Shown here one piece after another: positions 24,543 through 33,954 of a stretch of DNA of 40,558 nucleotides; the first letter of the stretch is position 1; each line of letters begins with the position of its first letter. Position numbers and translations under genes: made by a program. The stretch is from the NCBI GenBank assembly GCA_902763655.1, contig CACWSW010000044.1, positions 1 to 40,558 on the forward strand, written 5' to 3'. The notes under the pieces are model-generated. The model made no database searches. It saw nothing but the letters and a program-made list of their open reading frames with translations, and was not told where the DNA came from. This DNA is from an uncultured bacterium (GTDB taxonomy: Bacteria; Verrucomicrobiota; Kiritimatiellia; RFP12; UBA1067).

Positions 24543-27500
24543 TCGAAAGATGATCACAACACCCTTGACGGACGTATCCGTGAACGTCAGCTCGTCGAAA
24601 CCGTAATGGACGAGCGACGCGCCGGCGGTGTGGTGAGAGATGCTGCAGGGGCCCACGTAGACGTTCTCCACGTGCGCGACGGTCTGCGTGACCGCGTTCA
24701 CGCACGTCCCGTCCTCCAACGAGTAGGTCAGGACGTATCGGTCGTTCGCGCCCATGCGCTCGCGCGTCATCTTCAGCCTGAACGGCGGATTCGCAAGGTC
24801 GCCGACCGTCGAGGAATCCAAGGCGTAGCCGATCGAGAGAGTGCCGTCGTTTGGCGACAGGTCGCCGTAGCCGCGCATGGTGCCCTTATGCGTGCCGTCC
24901 ACTCCGCCGTAGAAAAAGAATCCGTTCGGATCGGCGGACGCGAGCGACGAACGCACGGCGATTCCGAACCGCGTGTTTTGGGAAAGGACCGGACCGCCGC
25001 ACTCCGTCACGCGGAACGAGCACTCGAACGGTCCCTTCCCCGCCGCACGGTAGAGGAACGTGGCGCAGTCCGTCCCGCCCCACATGTCCCGTCCCGACGC
25101 GGCCATCAGCCAGTTCGTGCCGGCGGCGGACGTCGCGCGCAGGAACGCGGGCGAGTCAGCGGCGCCGATCTGGATGAAGTGCCAATCCGACGGATACGAT
25201 AAGGTCTCCGGCGCCGCCATGAGGCACGACGAAAGGGCCGGAAGCGTCACGCCAGCGGCCGACCACGCCAGCTCGGAGGCGGCACCGCCCGACGGCAGAT
25301 GCTCCGCATAGATGTCGTGCGGGCCGCCCGCAAGTGCCACGGCGGCACCGCATTGCACGCGCTGGCCGTCGATCCACAGGTTGTACGTTCCCGTGGCGGT
25401 CTTCGTGAAAACGTAGTCGTCGGCCGCAGGCGCATACAGGCGCGCGTGCGCGAGGATACGCGGATGGTCCCCGGCGCCAGCCACGTCTGCCTCCGTCCAG
25501 GAGAAGGTCGTCAGGTCGCGCTCGGACACGAACGCCTCGGCGAGGTTGCCGGGCGCGGCGTCGTCCGCGTCACGCATCACGGCCAACCGCCCGGCGCCGA
25601 ACGGCGCCGACTTGACCGGCACGAACTCGATGCCGCGCAAAACCGGATTCTCCTTCCCGCGCATGACCGTCATGCGGATGACGCCGTCGGGGCCTGGCCG
25701 AACCTCTCCCTCAATGACGCCCGGTATCTTAGTTCCGCCGCAGACGTTGAACGGGTCGATGGCCGCAAGTGCATCCTCGCGCGCATTGTTGAAGGCCACG
25801 TCGAACATCCGGTTCGACACCGCCGTGAAGTACGACTCGAAGAGATGGAACCTCATGCGATACGTCTGTTGCGGGTCAAGTCCGGGAAACGCGAAGCGGT
25901 AGGATTCCGTCGATCCCCACTGGTCGCTGAAGAGCTGCGTCTGGTAGATGGCGTCCGGAGCCTGTTCAGGTACGGCATTCTGCGGCACGGCGGGAAACGG
26001 CTTGGCGGAATCCCTGAAAGAGCTTTCTTCGTGCCCCACGCGGAACGGCGCGTCGCTCACCCACCCGTCCGGCGTCTCGCTCGCCCAGTTCGCGGTAAAG
26101 TTGACACGCAGCGCATCCGCGAGGCCCCGTCCGGCGCGCATTCCGGCCTTCCAGGGCGACCAGGAACCCGTTTCGCCCCTGAAGGTTCCGCGCGCCCGGT
26201 ACCACCGCGTCGCACCGGCGGACACCGTCCTGTCCAGCATGCCGAACGCGGACACCGCCGTCGCAAGCGTCGTGACGGCCCCATCTTCCGAATCCTTGCA
26301 CTGGATCTCGTAGGAGAACTGGGCATGGCGCGTCTCCGGCACCACGTGGATGCCGTCGGCGAATTCCACGAGCCTCGTCTCCGGCACATCCCCGGACATC
26401 GGCTCGTCGGCGCGCGCAAGCACCTCGACGCCGCACAGTACCGCGTCTTGGGCGTCTTTGCCCAAGGCGATCTCGAGCCGCCCGTCTCCATCCGCGCACG
26501 CGGTGAGGTTCGTGTAGACCGCCGTGAACGGCACGTACCCGCCCGCCTTCGTGATGGGCCATGCGCCGGCCAGGACGCCGTTCGTCAGGATGTTGACCTG
26601 CCGCGCAGTTCTTTCGTTCGTGGCAGCGCTCCACGGCTCGACGGCGTGGAGGCAGACTTCATACTCGGCGTTTGCCGTGAGGTTCGAGAACACGAGCGCG
26701 ATCCGGTTCTTGCCGGCGTAGCCAATCTGGTAGCCGTACGTGCGGTAGAGCGCTTCAAGGCCCATGTACGGACCGTCCAGGCCGTTGACGGACTGCCCGG
26801 ACGAGATTGTCATGCTCCGATAGGGCGAAACGAGCGCGGCATTGGCCGGCACGAACCATCCGCACGCGGCCGACGTCTCTCCGATGTTCAGCGCGTACCG
26901 CACGCGCGGAGCATCTTTCAGATACGTCCGCACCGCGCTCGTCACCGTGCCGAGACCGTTCGAGGAGACGACCCGGTATTCCGTCCGCGCGTTTGCCGCA
27001 GGCGAAACGGCCAATGACCGCACCGACGAATCCAGCGTGGCAAGGGGCGTCCAGGCGCCGTCTCCCGTCCGGCTCTCGACGTAGTACGCCAACGTGTCCC
27101 GCGCTGCCCCCCAGCTCAACGTGCCGGCGCCTTCGCCCGACATCTTCAGCTCAAGGGCCGCAGCCGTCGGCAGGTTCGTGCCGGACAGCGTCGCCACGTT
27201 CAGCACCGGCTGGTCCTTGGCGAGCGGGAAAGAGAAAGAAATGGTGCCGTTCGCCTGAGCCGTCACGTTCGTGAACGCGAGCTTGCCGATGGTCTTGATG
27301 GCGTTTCCGCCAATCACGCCCGGATCGACCACCAAGTCGTCGCCGTTCGCATCCTTGACCGTCTCGCCGTTGATCTGCACCTTCTGTGCCCGCGTGTTCA
27401 GCTGCCAGGGTTCGTTGAGGTAGAACTCCAGCAGATAGTCGGCTCCTGGGGTCAGACCCGAAAACGAAAGTTCGTACGCGACAGTCTTTCCTCCATCGCA

Positions 27501-27857
27501 GAGGTAGGCCGTACGCTTGAACGCATCGGACGGGAGCGTGGCGAGCTCATCGGCATCCAAACGGCTTGTTGACGGCGTCGCGTCGCTGCCGGAACCGCGA
27601 TTCGCGTTCGCGTTCACCTGCCAGAGCGCGAGGAAAGGGAACTGCGGCGTCCGGGTCGTCAACGTGTAGTACATGCCGGCCACGCGCCCGCGCACGGGGT
27701 CTGCGTCCGCGTAGGAGCTTGTCGCGACCATGCAGGCCACCGCGCCGATGATTCCAGCCCCCCAGCGCGCGCCCCACCGCATCCTGGATGCGGTGGCACA
27801 CGAGCGTGCACGCCACCGAAACACGTCGAGTTTTCCCAGTTTTTGCAACGGACTCAT
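24540..27857 (-). CDS. Secreted triple-malectin surface protein with Ile-Phe-Arg end
   Basis: This is a 1105-residue protein. The ATG at 27857 has AAGGAAG upstream and gives an unusually long signal peptide: a basic stretch of about 30 residues, then GIIGAVACMVATSSYADA. Malectin-like carbohydrate-binding modules lie near residues 50-215, 317-480 and 580-750. The recurring core is LSFSGLTPGADYLLEFYLNE, LVFSNLTANAEYEVCLHAVE and FAFPGLDPQQTYRMRFHLFE. A fibronectin-III-like segment lies near 225-310, a PA14-like one near 752-880 and a concanavalin-like one near 880-1090. The end is TSVKGVVIIFR, matching the tail signature. Malectin modules bind di- and oligosaccharides, so surface glycan capture is likely. 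The Gfo/Idh/MocA lipoprotein gene follows 84 bases downstream. Confidence 0.85.
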   Translation of the reverse strand: MSPLQKLGKLDVFRWRARSCATASRMRWGARWGAGIIGAVACMVATSSYADADPVRGRVAGMYYTLTTRTPQFPFLALWQVNANANRGSGSDATPSTSRLDADELATLPSDAFKRTAYLCDGGKTVAYELSFSGLTPGADYLLEFYLNEPWQLNTRAQKVQINGETVKDANGDDLVVDPGVIGGNAIKTIGKLAFTNVTAQANGTISFSFPLAKDQPVLNVATLSGTNLPTAAALELKMSGEGAGTLSWGAARDTLAYYVESRTGDGAWTPLATLDSSVRSLAVSPAANARTEYRVVSSNGLGTVTSAVRTYLKDAPRVRYALNIGETSAACGWFVPANAALVSPYRSMTISSGQSVNGLDGPYMGLEALYRTYGYQIGYAGKNRIALVFSNLTANAEYEVCLHAVEPWSAATNERTARQVNILTNGVLAGAWPITKAGGYVPFTAVYTNLTACADGDGRLEIALGKDAQDAVLCGVEVLARADEPMSGDVPETRLVEFADGIHVVPETRHAQFSYEIQCKDSEDGAVTTLATAVSAFGMLDRTVSAGATRWYRARGTFRGETGSWSPWKAGMRAGRGLADALRVNFTANWASETPDGWVSDAPFRVGHEESSFRDSAKPFPAVPQNAVPEQAPDAIYQTQLFSDQWGSTESYRFAFPGLDPQQTYRMRFHLFESYFTAVSNRMFDVAFNNAREDALAAIDPFNVCGGTKIPGVIEGEVRPGPDGVIRMTVMRGKENPVLRGIEFVPVKSAPFGAGRLAVMRDADDAAPGNLAEAFVSERDLTTFSWTEADVAGAGDHPRILAHARLYAPAADDYVFTKTATGTYNLWIDGQRVQCGAAVALAGGPHDIYAEHLPSGGAASELAWSAAGVTLPALSSCLMAAPETLSYPSDWHFIQIGAADSPAFLRATSAAGTNWLMAASGRDMWGGTDCATFLYRAAGKGPFECSFRVTECGGPVLSQNTRFGIAVRSSLASADPNGFFFYGGVDGTHKGTMRGYGDLSPNDGTLSIGYALDSSTVGDLANPPFRLKMTRERMGANDRYVLTYSLEDGTCVNAVTQTVAHVENVYVGPCSISHHTAGASLVHYGFDELTFTDTSVKGVVIIFR

Positions 27858-27895
27858 GATTTTCTTCCTTATGCCAGCTTTTACAAAGCATTGCA

Positions 27896-27924
27896 AGTAT
27901 ACAGAATCCTACCTCAAAGCACAA
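27896..27924 (-). promoter_or_regulatory. Promoter of the triple-malectin surface protein
   Basis: On the minus strand TTGTGC (27924-27919), exactly 17 bases, then TATACT (27901-27896). The predicted leader is about 32 bases and includes the AAGGAAG site. Confidence 0.55.
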
Positions 27925-27972
27925 CATTGTCCTTCGCATAGACTTGAATTCAACGATTCAATGCCCTTGCGT

Positions 27973-29394
27973 CTATTCTGCTGCAAAAAGATCGTCTAGC
28001 GTAACCTCCGACTGGACACGAGACGAGTATTCGTTTCGGACAAGCCCGCTGGACGTGATCATCGTCAGGTGGATCGATTTCCGCGTTTTTGTCACATCGC
28101 GAAACACGCCAATCTTTTGCGCCAGTTTCGCGTCATACTCCTTGTCGATCCTGAACGGCTCCGCCGTGTACTTGCATTCGCAGATGTTGATGACATTGTC
28201 GGCCCTGTCGAAAAGCAAATCTATCTGTGCGCCGTCTGGACACATGTCGTCTGCCCGATGATGCCACGCGCAACACTCTACGAGAACGCCAACAATCCCA
28301 AGCGCCCTGCGTATCTGCGGCTGATGCAGGAGACAAAGCCGTTCAAAGGCCAACCCGCACCAGACTCTGTGGGAAGGCGAATCCACCGTCCGCAACCAGA
28401 AGTTGCCGTCTGACGACCTCCTGCCCGCAAGGTATCGGAAATGGAAGAGCGAAAACGCGTCGACAAGCTGAAACACCTGTTTGCTGATCCCTGAGCCGAA
28501 AGGATTGTACTTTCGGACAAAGCCGCTCACGGTCAACGCTTCAAGCGCGTCCGTCAATTTGCCGGATGCGGAAATGCCGAGCGCATGCGCGATGTCTTTC
28601 CGCGTCATGCCGGCGACCCTCCCGGCAAGTTCCTTCACGATCTTCCGGGGCATAGCCGAGTTGCGGAATAACGACGAGTAGAGCTCCACGAACTCGTCGG
28701 CGAGCGGAGCTCCGTCCTCGAAGAACATCCTGTCGAGATTCTGCGCGACCGAGAAGCGCTTGTCAAGGTATCGCCAGTAGTACGGGATTCCACCGAACGC
28801 CATGTAGCACTCGGCTATTTCCGACCGCGACATCACAAGGCCCCTTTCGCGGACAAAGCCTTCGCACTCGTTCAGCATAAACGGGTTCAGGCAGATTCGA
28901 CACGTGACGCGGTTATGAAGTCCCCCGCGATTTCGAAACAATTTCTTTGATATCCAGGAGGCGGCCGAACCGCAGACGATCAGCAGAATGTCCTTGCGCG
29001 CCGATGCCCACCCATTCCAGAATCCTTCTAGCGCCGACACGAAATTCGACCGCGGCGTGTCTAGCCACGGCATCTCGTCGATGAACACGACTTTCCTGCT
29101 GAAATCGCTCGCCTCAATAACCTCTCGAAGCATGACGAACGCCTCATCCCAATTCTTCGGCGTCCCATGTCCGGACAACCCAAACGACTTGAGAGAAACG
29201 GCGAAATTGGCAAGCTGGCGCTTCATTCCACCTTTCGCAAGACCAGAATGCTGAAACGTGAATTGCCCGTCAAACGTCTCTCGCACGAGATATGTCTTGC
29301 CTACGCGGCGACGTCCATAGATTGCGACGAACTCCGATTCATCGGATTCATACATCCGCATAAGCTCGCTTTGCTCAACCTTTCGTCCTATCAT
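27973..29394 (-). CDS. AAA ATPase with winged helix and DUF234-type nuclease domain
   Basis: This is a 473-residue cytoplasmic protein of the archaeal-type ATPase (ATPase_2/DUF234) group. Walker A is GRRRVGKTY (residues 27-35). Walker B is KVVFIDEMPWLD (D106/E107). A winged-helix stretch, MTRKDIAHALGISASGKLTD, lies in the middle. A PD-(D/E)XK-like nuclease core, AQIDLLFDRADNVINICECK, lies near the end. Members are common in archaea and anaerobic bacteria and spread by transfer; their role is unsettled, with toxin-like or DNA-mobility functions proposed. The AGGAG site best fits the ATG at 29394, though a GTG lies directly before it. The gene and its flanks are visibly richer in A and T than their surroundings, and an operator-like repeat set overlaps its promoter. 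Confidence 0.85.
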   Translation of the reverse strand: MIGRKVEQSELMRMYESDESEFVAIYGRRRVGKTYLVRETFDGQFTFQHSGLAKGGMKRQLANFAVSLKSFGLSGHGTPKNWDEAFVMLREVIEASDFSRKVVFIDEMPWLDTPRSNFVSALEGFWNGWASARKDILLIVCGSAASWISKKLFRNRGGLHNRVTCRICLNPFMLNECEGFVRERGLVMSRSEIAECYMAFGGIPYYWRYLDKRFSVAQNLDRMFFEDGAPLADEFVELYSSLFRNSAMPRKIVKELAGRVAGMTRKDIAHALGISASGKLTDALEALTVSGFVRKYNPFGSGISKQVFQLVDAFSLFHFRYLAGRRSSDGNFWLRTVDSPSHRVWCGLAFERLCLLHQPQIRRALGIVGVLVECCAWHHRADDMCPDGAQIDLLFDRADNVINICECKYTAEPFRIDKEYDAKLAQKIGVFRDVTKTRKSIHLTMITSSGLVRNEYSSRVQSEVTLDDLFAAE

Positions 29395-29419
29395 CACATA
29401 CTCCTTCCATGCCTTCGGG

Positions 29420-29516
29420 GTGCTAATATCCTACCAAATATCTTGATTTAGCACAAGTACAAGCGATTTCCAATTCAATTGGTGCTAAAATACATTACAG
29501 GATGCACTTTTAGCAC
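29420..29516. promoter_or_regulatory. Four GTGCTAA half-sites in two inverted pairs (operator-like)
   Basis: GTGCTAA at 29420-29426 faces TTAGCAC at 29448-29454. GTGCTAAAA at 29482-29490 faces TTTTAGCAC at 29508-29516. Centres are about 28, 34 and 27 bases apart. The first pair brackets the predicted ATPase promoter, one half-site overlapping the -35 box and the other the start point, as expected for a repressor site. No known regulator was recognised for this motif. Confidence 0.65.
29428..29456 (-). promoter_or_regulatory. Predicted promoter of the AAA ATPase gene
   Basis: On the minus strand TTGTGC (29456-29451), 17 bases, then TAGGAT (29433-29428). Transcription would start near 29421, inside the first GTGCTAA half-site and about 27 bases before the ATG. 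Confidence 0.5.
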
Positions 29517-29611
29517 TATTTCACGAACCGATCTAAAGGTTTCGCTCACCATAGCCACCCATTCTTCGCGCCATGCCGTTCTTTGCGGCTAAAAAACTGC
29601 GACGCTTAGGT

Positions 29612-32600
29612 TTAGCGGAAAATCACGGTGGTGCCGGTCGCCTTGACGAGATACCAGCTGTCGCCGTCACGCCAGAGCTTCCAGCTGGGCTGGGTCACGT
29701 TGTGGCCCGCGAAGTCGCCGGCGGCGTCGCCGGTCACGGACACCACCGTATGGCGGGTGGTCGGAGCGGCGCGGTCGTAGCCGTCCACCACCAGCGTCAC
29801 GCCCGCGCCGATGCGCAGGTCGCCGTCCACCGTGACGGTCTCCACCTCGCCATTCGCATCCACATGCACCACCAGCGTGCCGCTTTCGCCCAGGTCGAGG
29901 CCGCCCGCGAGCGTGACGCGCCCTTCGATCTCGAGCGAGCCGGTGCCGGTAAACGGCGAAGACGCCCCCGGTTCCGCGGCATGCCCCGCAATCGCCCACT
30001 TGTTCATCAGGTACGCCTCCACCTGCTGGATCTCCGCGTCCGAGAGCGCGTTCGTGTAGGCCAGCACCTCCGCTGCGCGGAAATTGGTGTTGCCGTTGCC
30101 GGTTTGGGCGCCCAGGGCGTCGGGGGTCCCGAAGATATGTTGCGTGCTGCCGCCATAATGCACCTCGTCCTCCGGGTGCGCGGCGTCGTCCAGCCGCACC
30201 ATGAAGCAGAACGGCGTCTTGCCGGGTTGCACATTTCCAGACATGTTCCGCTTCTCGCCGTTGAGCCGCACCGTGTCCTGCCCAAAGTAGTAGGAGACGC
30301 GCCCCAACGGCTGGAAAGTGGCTGTGGCGCCCGAGCCGCACCGGATGCTGCGGTCGATTCCCGCCTTGCCCCAGTAGCCGCCCGCGCCTTTGCTGGAGTT
30401 GCCGTCGTTCGCGGCCACCAGGAAGAGCGTACGCACGGACGTTCCGCCGCGGCTGAGCAACTGCTCCGTGGGGCCGTCCCTGAAATGCACCGTGCGCAGA
30501 CCGTTGATGCCGTCGGCCGCAGACGTGTAGGCCTTCGGCCCCGTCCCTCCGCTGAGCGCGCCGCTCATCCCCGACGCCCAGCTGAAAGCGGGAATCACGC
30601 CGGCCTTGCTGAGCCAGTTGGTCACCATGCCGTTCGCGTCGCACGCCACGGAGGACTCGTCGCTCGCGTCCAGCCAGTATGCGAGACCCGCCGTCGGCGG
30701 CGTGTTCGTATAGGCGACGATCCGCGCCGAGCCGCCGGCGAGGACGAGCCGGGCGCCGTCGGCCACCGCCACGTCGAAGTCATTCGCCCCGTCTCCGGCC
30801 GCAACGAGCCTCGTCCGTCCCGACAGCTCGCCCGCGAAGTCGCACGCCCCGGTCACCCGGAGCGTGGCGGGGTTCGTGGAGCTGTTCATCACCGTGCCGC
30901 AGCCGGAAAGCGACGCCACCGTCTGGTCCGCGCCCGCGAGGTCGAGGACGCCGCCGTATTCCAGCGTCAGGTCGGTCAGCGGCGAAAGCGTCTCCTCGTG
31001 CGCGACGCTCGCATGCGCCGCCACGCCCCGCCACTTCTCCGTGAGGTAGTTCTCCACCGCCTGCCGCTCGCCGTCGGTGAGCAGACGGTCGAACGCGATC
31101 GCCTCGGCGATGTCGCCCACCCAGCGACGCCCGTCGTTGTTGTTGTAGCCGCCCACTTCCGCCCGGAACGCCGCCGGCACCGTCGCGTACGCGGAGCTCT
31201 CGCCCTTGTAGTATTCGATGTCCTTCTGCAGCGTGAGGACGCTCATGCCTTGCGTCGTGGCCATAAAATTCGACGTTTTCTTCACGCCGTCCTGGTAGAC
31301 GTACCCCAGGGTGTTGAACTTCGAGGTGGAGATGTTGCGTTCCATGTATCCCGAAGCGTTGGCGCGGATGCCGGTGTCGCTACCATATCTCCCGAAGAGG
31401 CAGAAGAATTCGACGCCAGAGACGGCTCCCGCCCAGCGGTAGACCACGAATACCGTGCGCTGCGTGACGTTGGTGGGGGTCGCCAGGCCGCAGTGGGCGT
31501 CTGCGCCGAAGTTCACCACCCCCATGCCGTTCTCGAGCGTGGACCGCGTGGGTCGCGCACTGTTGTTCACGGGAACGAAGGACACGCCGTTCACCAGCGA
31601 CTGCCAGTTCGTCACCCCGCCGTTCGCGTCGCACAGCACGGTCTCGGGACGCGAGGCGTCGAGCCACCACGAGAGCGACGGCGACTCGAAGATGCTGCCC
31701 CGCAACCGCAGCGTGCCGCCCCGCACGACCGTCCGGCCGGTGTAGGCGTTGGTGGAGACGATCGCCGCCGTGCCGCCACCCTCCTTGACGAACGAGAGCC
31801 GTCCCGCGCCGTCGGCGAGCACCGGCCGCACCAGGAAGTCCTTCCCCGACGAGCCGACGGCGAGTTCGGCGTCCGCGCTCGCGCCCGCGATGACGCCCTT
31901 CCCGCCGCCGTTCACGCCCGAAAGGCTGCCCACGCGCACCGCGCCGGCGATGCCCACGGACGAACACTCCCGGGGACTGCTGTTGACGTCGACTGCGAGC
32001 GTGCCCGGGAAGTCCTGCGGTCCCTGGAGCGTCAGGCTGCTCTGGTCGATTCTGAGCGTGCCGTTCGCCGTGCCCGCCAGCGGCGTGGACACGACGTCGC
32101 CTGTCCGGTCGTGGAGATGCACCACGCCGGCGCTGACGGTCAGCGTGTTCGTGGGCAGCGCGCTGGAGGGCTCCACGGCAAGCGTGGCCCGGCTGCTCGT
32201 GACCGCGACCTTGCCGGAATAGCCTGCGGTGGATCCGGCGAGGACGTACGTCACCGCCTGTCCGCGGTCGCCGAACGAGATGTCGCCGGCGCCAACCAGC
32301 GGCCCCGCAAACGTCAGCGGGCCTTTGGCGCCCACTGTCAGCGCGTCGTCGACCGTCACCGTGCCGGACAAGGTGATCGCACCTGTGGTATCTCCCGCGA
32401 GGCCGGAATGTCCGTCCGTCGCATTGACGCCGGCCAGATGGAAATTCTGGCTGTACGTGCCGCCCACTTCGATGAAGAGCCCCGCCGCGTTCCCCCGGGC
32501 ACCGCCGCAAATGTACACGTCGCCGCCGAGGGGGAGGCTGTTCGTGGCGAGCAGCCAAGCCCGCGCGTTGTGGAAGTAGGTGGGGCCCGTCCAGCCGCAA

Positions 32601-33892
32601 CAACCGTCGTAGAAGCGGTAAAGCGTGGTCTTGTCGCCGTCCATCGGCCGCGACGCGAAGGTGACGCCCGCGCTGCCGGCAATCTTGCCGCGCACGTCGA
32701 GTCCGCGCCCGGCGGCTACAACAGGCGTGCCCTTCCAGATCACGCCGTGGGACGTCCCGAAGTCAAGCGTGCCGGCGAAGTTGAACTGCGAATAGGTGCT
32801 GTTGGCATCGGTCTGCTCGCGGAAGATCACGCCCGCCGGGTGCACGCCGTCGCCCACCGTGAGGGTCGCGCCGCTGGCGATCTTGAGGTTCGCGCGCTCG
32901 TTCACCACCAGCGCCGCCACCTGCCGGTCGGCGTCCACCGGCACGTCCGCGCCCATCGACGCGGGGTTGGCAACGGCGATATCCGAGCTGCCGGCCGAGG
33001 CGAGGTCCACGAGCGCCGATTCGGGATAGGGCGCGATGCCGTCCGCCGCCGTGTAGGAGAGGAAGGAGAACGGTCCGCCGGTGGTGGCGAGGTCGCGCGT
33101 GACGATGCGCGGATCCAGTATCCCGTTCACGAGTACGGGCGGCGAGGTAAAGAACAGCTTCTCGGTCGCGCCGATTCCCGACATGCCCGCCCCGCCGGTC
33201 ACCACCAGGGCGCCGCCGGGCTCGAACGCAAGTCCGGCCGCCGTCATGGTGACGCCGTTGTTGAGCTGCAGCACGCCGGCGCCGCGTCCGCCCACGAGCG
33301 TGCCCGGCAGGGACACGGCGGTCCCGGACGCCGAGGGGTTGTAGCGCGCAATGCCGCCCGCGATCTCAAACGCGCCCACGGTGCCATCGCCGAAGACTCG
33401 TCCGGACACGGCCTCGATCTGCTCCAGCGTGCCGTCCGCCACGCGCACGCGTCCGAATCCGGAGAAGTTCTTAAGCAGCCTGAGGCGTCCCGCCCCCTTC
33501 GTGGTGAGCGTGTCGCCCGCCGAGCCCTTCAGCGCCACGCCGAGCCGGATTCCGGTTCCCGTATGGGACGTGCGCACGAACGCGTCACCGGACATCGTGA
33601 CGTCCGACCCTCCGAACGCAGAGGTCTCAGCCGCTTGATATCCGTTCATGAAGTCGATGCCGCCGAGTGTCAAGCCCGACGGGAACTTGATGTTGCAGAA
33701 GCTGTTCGCCGAAAAAGAGGCAACACCCCCCTCGCCGGCCACCTGCGAGTCGATCCAGTACTGCCTGTCCTGATAGCGCATCTCCGCCGTCGGGGCCGGC
33801 GCGCCCAGCCACATCGTGCCGTCGACGGCACCGCATGTCCACGCCGCGCCCACGACAAACACCGTCACAAAAAACATACGCGTTCTTGCCAT
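29612..33892 (-). CDS. Very large secreted LamG and beta-strand-repeat surface protein with Ile-Phe-Arg end
   Basis: This is a 1426-residue protein. The ATG at 33892 has GAGGAG eight bases upstream and starts a signal peptide (MARTRMFFVTVFVVGAAWTC, cleaved near CGA-VDG). The N-terminal half is passenger-like beta sequence. One clear autotransporter-associated repeat lies near residues 700-730: GGGTAAIVSTNAYTGRTVV, then RGGTLRLRG. Two LamG-like modules follow, near residues 735-975 and 1067-1300. They share the opening WLDAS, D-A-N-G-x-V-T-N-W and the closing (S/T)DxE-(I/R)-Q-x-V-E-x-YL-x-x-KW. The C-terminal domain ends DSWYLVKATGTTVIFR. No barrel domain is present. A large surface adhesin or glycan-binding protein is inferred. 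It is divergent from the DUF1080 hydrolase gene. Confidence 0.87.
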   Translation of the reverse strand: MARTRMFFVTVFVVGAAWTCGAVDGTMWLGAPAPTAEMRYQDRQYWIDSQVAGEGGVASFSANSFCNIKFPSGLTLGGIDFMNGYQAAETSAFGGSDVTMSGDAFVRTSHTGTGIRLGVALKGSAGDTLTTKGAGRLRLLKNFSGFGRVRVADGTLEQIEAVSGRVFGDGTVGAFEIAGGIARYNPSASGTAVSLPGTLVGGRGAGVLQLNNGVTMTAAGLAFEPGGALVVTGGAGMSGIGATEKLFFTSPPVLVNGILDPRIVTRDLATTGGPFSFLSYTAADGIAPYPESALVDLASAGSSDIAVANPASMGADVPVDADRQVAALVVNERANLKIASGATLTVGDGVHPAGVIFREQTDANSTYSQFNFAGTLDFGTSHGVIWKGTPVVAAGRGLDVRGKIAGSAGVTFASRPMDGDKTTLYRFYDGCCGWTGPTYFHNARAWLLATNSLPLGGDVYICGGARGNAAGLFIEVGGTYSQNFHLAGVNATDGHSGLAGDTTGAITLSGTVTVDDALTVGAKGPLTFAGPLVGAGDISFGDRGQAVTYVLAGSTAGYSGKVAVTSSRATLAVEPSSALPTNTLTVSAGVVHLHDRTGDVVSTPLAGTANGTLRIDQSSLTLQGPQDFPGTLAVDVNSSPRECSSVGIAGAVRVGSLSGVNGGGKGVIAGASADAELAVGSSGKDFLVRPVLADGAGRLSFVKEGGGTAAIVSTNAYTGRTVVRGGTLRLRGSIFESPSLSWWLDASRPETVLCDANGGVTNWQSLVNGVSFVPVNNSARPTRSTLENGMGVVNFGADAHCGLATPTNVTQRTVFVVYRWAGAVSGVEFFCLFGRYGSDTGIRANASGYMERNISTSKFNTLGYVYQDGVKKTSNFMATTQGMSVLTLQKDIEYYKGESSAYATVPAAFRAEVGGYNNNDGRRWVGDIAEAIAFDRLLTDGERQAVENYLTEKWRGVAAHASVAHEETLSPLTDLTLEYGGVLDLAGADQTVASLSGCGTVMNSSTNPATLRVTGACDFAGELSGRTRLVAAGDGANDFDVAVADGARLVLAGGSARIVAYTNTPPTAGLAYWLDASDESSVACDANGMVTNWLSKAGVIPAFSWASGMSGALSGGTGPKAYTSAADGINGLRTVHFRDGPTEQLLSRGGTSVRTLFLVAANDGNSSKGAGGYWGKAGIDRSIRCGSGATATFQPLGRVSYYFGQDTVRLNGEKRNMSGNVQPGKTPFCFMVRLDDAAHPEDEVHYGGSTQHIFGTPDALGAQTGNGNTNFRAAEVLAYTNALSDAEIQQVEAYLMNKWAIAGHAAEPGASSPFTGTGSLEIEGRVTLAGGLDLGESGTLVVHVDANGEVETVTVDGDLRIGAGVTLVVDGYDRAAPTTRHTVVSVTGDAAGDFAGHNVTQPSWKLWRDGDSWYLVKATGTTVIFR

Positions 33893-33925
33893 TGCAGGTT
33901 CTCCTCTGGATGTTGAAGCGTGTCC

Positions 33926-33954
33926 ATTATGCCAAAAAACAGATTTGCCCACAA
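33926..33954 (-). promoter_or_regulatory. Promoter of the 1426-residue surface protein
   Basis: On the minus strand TTGTGG (33954-33949), 17 bases, then CATAAT (33931-33926) with an extended TGG. The predicted leader is about 27 bases. Confidence 0.5.

Noticed and set aside
29612-33892. Classical type V autotransporter
   Set aside because: Beta-strand passenger repeats are present, but no C-terminal 12-strand barrel is visible. The C-terminus ends in a short tail instead.
29573-33916. A 1447-codon open frame on the plus strand
   Set aside because: It is antisense to the 1426-residue surface protein, with Arg-rich low-complexity translation and no ribosome site. The minus-strand gene has a signal peptide, LamG motifs and a good start.
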